Below are positions 59,720-64,000 of a stretch of 64,000 bases of DNA, one piece after another. Position 1 is the first letter of the stretch. Every line of letters begins with the position of its first letter. The DNA is from Pyxicephalus adspersus (taxonomy: Eukaryota > Chordata > Amphibia > Anura > Pyxicephalidae), in NCBI RefSeq assembly GCF_032062135.1, contig NC_092862.1, positions 65,639,868-65,703,867 of the forward strand. Reading direction: 5' to 3'. The notes beneath the pieces were generated by a model, which worked only from the letters and a program-made list of their open reading frames with translations, did no database searches and was not told the DNA's origin. The translations under genes and the position numbers were made by a program.

Positions 59720-60785
59720 ACCCTCTACCAATCATGCTTGCAGAAGGTGATCAAATCTCTTAAACCCAATAAATTACAAGGGCCAGATGGCTTTACGACC
59801 ATATAATAAAAAAAGTGGAAAATCCCCTGGTCCAGGTTTTCAACGATATTCTCCAAGATGTCAAGCTAGGCTGCTTTTTGCATGATTCCAAATAGCCTTT
59901 TTTTCTAGGTTTCCATTTAAATAGGAGTATTAGCTTTCCTTGTGTTTTGCCCTTAATCTGTTTGGACAAGAGTAGGGGCCAACCCAGCCTTCTTGTTCAC
60001 TCTAGCTATTCAAAAAAACATTTGATTTAGTACTATGGCTTTTCCTGACCTATCTTCTCGAAGGTTGGGGTTCTAGTCCTCACGCTTGAGCTTGGGTTTC
60101 TTTCTTATTTACCTTCCCTTGGGCCTTTGTTCAATACTTAGACTTCTGTTCACCATTCTTCTCTATTAGCTGAGGTACCTGACAAAGCTACCTGCTTTCT
60201 CCGACTATTATTTACATTGGCCATTGGGCCACCTACCATTGTGATAAGAAATCCTCCTTATACTGTAGGTATACTGTAGGTAACATCATAAGTTATACCT
60301 TTTCATGGATGACATTTTACTGTTTCTATCCTAGACCATTGAATCTCTCCCCATTCTATTTGTTCTCTTATACCACTTCAAGGAAAGTTTAGCACCTTTA
60401 CAGTCGCAAATGCAAGGCCTTGTATATATCCCTGACGTCTGATGTTTTTACTTTAGTAAAGTCTTCTTTGCCTTTTCAGTGAAAACCTGTAATCTAGGTT
60501 ACTTGGGGGTTTATCTGACTATCTAACTTTATCTAACTGAGAACTTGGAATTTTGGATTGTGCCAGATCACATCAATTAGGATGACATGGCTACCTAAAT
60601 TATTATACCCATTACGGGTTTTGTCTAATTTGATCCCCCCTCATATCCTGCTATTTTACAAATGCAAATATTCAATTATATTTGGGGGACTAAAAGGGGC
60701 TAAAACACTAAAAAGTTCCTTGGTGAGTTTTGCTCCAGCCAAGGCATGGAAAAGGGTTATCTATTTCACATATTTCCAATAAATA
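59720..60785 (+). pseudogene. L1/Tx1-like LINE reverse transcriptase relic
   Basis: The order of motifs follows L1-type ORF2. LQKVIKSLKPNKLQGPDGFT has GPDGF at 59780-59794. A degraded RGTRQGCPLSP-like stretch near 60172 is followed by LFTLAIGPPTIVIRNPPYT. FMDDILLFL, with its D-D pair at 60308-60313, stands where the catalytic ADD box should be. NLGYLGVYLT follows at 60490-60519. An open stretch (60558-60782) reads TSIRMTWLPKLLYPLRVLSN and then LIPPHILLFY, as in the region after the fingers and palm of L1. Stops and frameshifts interrupt it. Compared with typical L1 the alanine of the ADD box reads M. No endonuclease part was found upstream, apart from possible coding-like sequence before the adjacent MITE. 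Confidence 0.8.
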
Positions 60786-63261
60786 TATATAGTACATATA
60801 TTTAGAGGGATAGTACAATTGGCTCTAACTTCTGGTTCCATGGGGACCTTTCTTATAGGTCTCTCTGAAGGTTTCGAAAAATCATCCTGATTAAACATGA
60901 TTTAATAATTTGCCAATGATTTGGATCTTTTTCTACCTCATTCATGGTGTGGCTTGCTGTCATCATATCATGTCAAAATGTCATATATCAGGTACTGTCT
61001 TAACAAACTTTAAATATAAAGTCCTAAAGCAGACATTTTTTTAAATAAAAGGGTAATGAACCCTTTTAAAAATATTTTGTTTTTTTGTATGCTTTTTTTT
61101 TTTTTAATTTGAAAGGGTGGACCTCTTTCCTTCCATTTAACTGCTGTTACAGTGAAGGAGAAAACTGCAGCCTCCAGACATACTTATGTCATGTGTCCCA
61201 GGAGGCTGTGGGCTGCTCAAAAAAGTGCTGATCTCACTGTGCATGCATGAGATCACTATTGTTTTTTTTTATATCAGGAAAGCCCCTTCTAAAGTTCTAG
61301 CTTTGAAAGATTTTAAGGACCCCTGCAAAGTGTGGTATTGCTACCACGAATAGATGAGACAAAGGAGGGAAGCACCTGTTCCTGTCAAGTTGAATTTGAT
61401 ATGACATGTTGTACTGGATCAAAGGTTTATTTCTCTTTATGTTGCAATTTTTTTCATACTTTTGTACTCCAGTATTATCAATTATATTTATTGTATATAC
61501 ATTATACTATATTCATAATAAATATCAAAGTAATATCACTATACACATTGATTACAAGCAAACACATACCAACAGTTTCAGCTTCAGGAGTGATATGCTC
61601 CCAAAGGGACCCTGCAATGAAAGGAATAGCTAAACTACAATTCCTCTATTCCTTGGAGTGTTCCTGATTTTATACAAGCCAATCCTTTAATGCCACTGTT
61701 AGCAGGTGTAAACTTTACCTATAGAAAAACATTTGATTTTGCTGCTTACATCTGCAATGTGAGTTGTTTGGAAACATTCAGTTATCTATAGAAAGACTAG
61801 CCAATCAACTATTTACACAATACTTCCTATTACATCTTATATAAACTACTGTAATTTTACTACTGTTACAGTTCCCAGGAAACTTTTTAGGTGTCAGGGC
61901 TACTGCTGAAAACATTGTTTATGAAATTACAACTTTGGTAATATAACTATTCCTCATTCCAACTGCTAGGCAGGATTGCATTGTTTAATATTACTGCCAG
62001 AATTATGAATGCAGGACATGCTGCAAGACTCAGTTCTACTGCTGGGCAAATCTTTGATAACTGGAGTTGACCTATCTTCTGTACTTAATAATAGTAATAA
62101 ACAGAAGTGCTTAACAAAGGGAAGAAAGACAAAGGCATACATAAACATTTATGTAATTGGTATGTAATTGTTATTGACAAGTAATATGTGGGGTACATTT
62201 TTTATCGATTACTTATATAAAAAAAAACTGATATGTGTTTGAGAATGGTGATTAATCACTATGAAGTCGTAATGCTTCATAATTGTAGGCTGCAGGGTTA
62301 AAATATCACCTAGTTGTTTACAGTTTTTTTTTCTTTCGCAACAGAGCACTATAATTAAAAAAGTATTTCTGCCTATGTTTATGTTGGTTGTTATCAATTG
62401 CTATGGGTTTCATATATATATATGGCTGCTACTAGTTAGTACTACTAAGTTATTTCTTGTATACTTTTTCAAACTAACAAACTGTTCCATGAGAAACATT
62501 CTGTTCTAATATTAGCTAGCACCTACTGGAGCTGGATTTACTACAATGGTATTATCAAACTGACTATAATGATTGAAATGTCATCACAAGAGAAAATCTT
62601 TTTTGAATTCCCATAGAAAACGTTTCTATCTCAAGACATTAACCCTTAGTAATTGTTTGGTTTGATCTCCTAATGTAATCTGTACTTCTAACAGGTATAA
62701 TACTTGTTGCTGCAGCTTTTGTCTCCCTTTTCTATTTGATCATAAAAGCACATGAATACTTTGTTTATACTGATAAATTTGCTTTGGATGACTGCTTAAA
62801 ATTAAGCACTTAAAAACAAAGAAAAATCATAAAAGATATAAAGAAAACAATAGAAACAATTGATACAGCTGTTCTCTTATGTATTATGTATGGTTCTTGT
62901 TTCTCACCCTCTAATACCGGAAAAAGTTTCCATAATGGTTATCTGCATGTTTTTCCTTATTTATACACACTGTTAGGTGCAGAAACTAAAATTATATTCT
63001 AAGTTTGGTTTTTTGAGAGATGTTCTAAATAAGGAATGATTATTTCACTCTCTCGGAGTGATCATTTACGGTACGTAAGGCATAAGGCAATACTTGCTAG
63101 ATGGGTAATCAGGCATATTACAAAAATGCAACAGATATCCTTCTCTTCACTGGCTTGTATGGCATGTGATGTACATGGCAGAGAGGGGAACCAGTGTGTG
63201 GCAAAAGGAACAGGTATGCACATGTCCAAACTGGTCAAACACCTGAAGCAACTACCCTGTT
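60786..63261. other. Unique AT-rich sequence, no gene seen
   Basis: T-rich runs near 61073-61107 and 61260-61271. A 111-codon plus-strand frame at 61332-61667 and a 75-codon frame overlapping it have no motif. A short TA run lies near 62412-62423. Confidence 0.45.
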
Positions 63262-63383
63262 TCCCCTATAATAAGGCACTGTCTTATATTTTTTGAAATG
63301 CCAAAATATGCCCTAGGTCTTATTTTCAGGGGGATGTCCTATTTTTCCATGAAGAAGACTACAGTATACATTTATTGTTGAAA
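63262..63383 (+). mobile_element. Probable left end of a DNA transposon continuing past the window
   Basis: CTGTTTCCCCTATAATAAGG followed by CACTGTCTTATATTTTTTG and TAGGTCTTATTTTCAGGGGG resembles the CCCCGAAAATAAGAC-type termini that recur in many vertebrate non-autonomous transposons. The partner terminus is not in the window, so the identification rests on one end. The superfamily is left open. Confidence 0.45.
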
Positions 63384-63824
63384 ATCACTCATGTGCCATT
63401 GATTGTCCCCTTCTGATCACTCATGTGCCGTCGATTGTCCCCTTCTGATCACTCTGTGCCATTGATTCTCCCCTTCTGATCACTCATGTGCCATTCATAT
63501 TCATGTGCCATTCATACCGTATTCCCCTTCTGGTCACTCATGTGCCATTGATTGTCCCCTTCTGATCACTCTGTGCCATTGATTGTCCTCTTCTGATCAC
63601 TCTGTGCCATTGATTGTCCCCTTCTGATCACTCTGTGCCATTGATTGTCCCCTTCTGATCACTCTGTGCCATTGATTGTCCCCTTCTGATCACTCATGTG
63701 CCATTATAATTCCCCTTCTGATCACTCATGTGCCATTGATTGTCCCCTTCTGATCACCCATGTGCCATTCAGATTCCCCTTCTGATCACTCTGTACCATT
63801 GATTGTCCCCTTCTGTTCACTGAC
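63384..63824. repeat. Minisatellite with alternating 31-bp and 33-bp units, about 13-14 copies
   Basis: The unit combines TGTGCCATTGATTGTCC, CCTTCTGATCACT and either C or CA before the next TGTGCC. Units ending ATCACTCTGTGCC give a 31-bp spacing and those ending ATCACTCATGTGCC give 33. Five neighbouring units between about 63550 and 63690 are nearly identical, which suggests recent homogenisation. Degenerate units lie near 63495-63530. The spacing is not a multiple of three, so it is not a protein repeat. Confidence 0.93.
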
Positions 63825-64000
63825 TTACCTTTTTTTTGCTTCTACGGTATGGCCGGGTAACAGACTCCGTTAGGGCCAGGATCAGCAGCTTGCTTCCTAG
63901 TGTGGAGTCACGGGGGCGCGTGTGCCGGCTTGTTAGTTTCAGTTTCGCTCTGCACTGCAGCCAGCATCAAGGAGACACACACAGTAACGGGTATCGGAGG
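63825..64000. other. GC-rich, CpG-containing sequence at the right edge
   Basis: The last 175 bases are distinctly richer in GC and CpG (GGGGGCGCGTGTGCCGGC and similar) than the rest of the window. They probably belong to the same transposon as the terminus at 63262, because the minisatellite sits between them, but a CpG-rich unique region cannot be excluded. Confidence 0.35.

Noticed and set aside
63384..63824. CRISPR-like array of regular repeats
   Set aside because: Repeats are head-to-tail without unique spacers and the setting is vertebrate DNA, so it is a minisatellite.
1..64000. tRNA, rRNA, snRNA or tRNA-derived SINE genes
   Set aside because: I looked for A/B-box pairs and familiar RNA gene sequences on both strands and saw none. 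A covariance-model scan would be needed to exclude diverged ones.

Overview
The window is AT-rich, repeat-rich, non-coding nuclear DNA from a vertebrate, most likely an anuran amphibian. The evidence is the mix of interspersed repeats: short TWA-flanked DNA transposons that look PIF/Harbinger-like, L2-type LINE 3' ends with a (TAA)n tail, an L1/Tx1-like reverse transcriptase relic, Tc1/mariner and pogo-like remnants, and a solo LTR. CpG is scarce outside the mobile elements. There are no operons, no bacterial-type genes and no convincing complete protein-coding gene. Almost every open frame above 60 codons is chance, and the longest (about 150-190 codons) lie within or across the CpG-rich inverted-repeat transposons. 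Whether the window is intergenic or inside a large intron cannot be decided from the sequence.

Layout. 0-6 kb: the right end of a TWA-flanked MITE at the edge, unique AT-rich sequence, a C-poor purine-rich tract and a 415-bp MITE. 6-13 kb: an imperfect inverted-repeat element enclosing a minus-strand gene-tail-like relic (possible processed pseudogene), a half hairpin MITE, then a full CpG-rich MITE and a full hairpin MITE side by side. 13-20.3 kb: microsatellite, unique sequence, another MITE, a pogo/mariner-like element with TA flanks and an L2 tail. 20-30.3 kb: two MITEs, a hairpin MITE, simple repeats including a run of 32 G, and a Tc1 transposase relic. 31-34 kb: a small hairpin MITE and a 1.45-kb TAA-flanked element built of nested palindromes. 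35-42 kb: a C-poor GT-rich tract, an L2 tail and a 782-bp solo LTR with a perfect GTAGG target duplication. 43-53 kb: three more TWA MITEs, a possible terminal exon (46.4 kb), a locally duplicated 120-bp block, a TA-flanked element and a 1.4-kb L2 LINE copy with recognisable RT motifs. 53-64 kb: mostly unique sequence, then an L1-like RT relic beside a hairpin MITE, and at the right edge a transposon-like terminus followed by a 31/33-bp minisatellite.

The features do not work together as a pathway. They are layers of independent insertions. The strongest result is a set of nine related elements with terminal motif AGCTacGTACACAC; seven have identical TAA or TTA triplets visible on both sides, as expected for PIF/Harbinger target duplication. 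A different, palindrome-rich element at 32.4-33.85 kb has the same TAA flanks. The less certain items worth checking are the minus-strand gene-tail relic at 6.8-7.0 kb, the open frame at 46.4 kb that resembles a last exon, and several unique AT-rich stretches that could be conserved non-coding elements. I found no evidence of an undescribed functional system beyond these.
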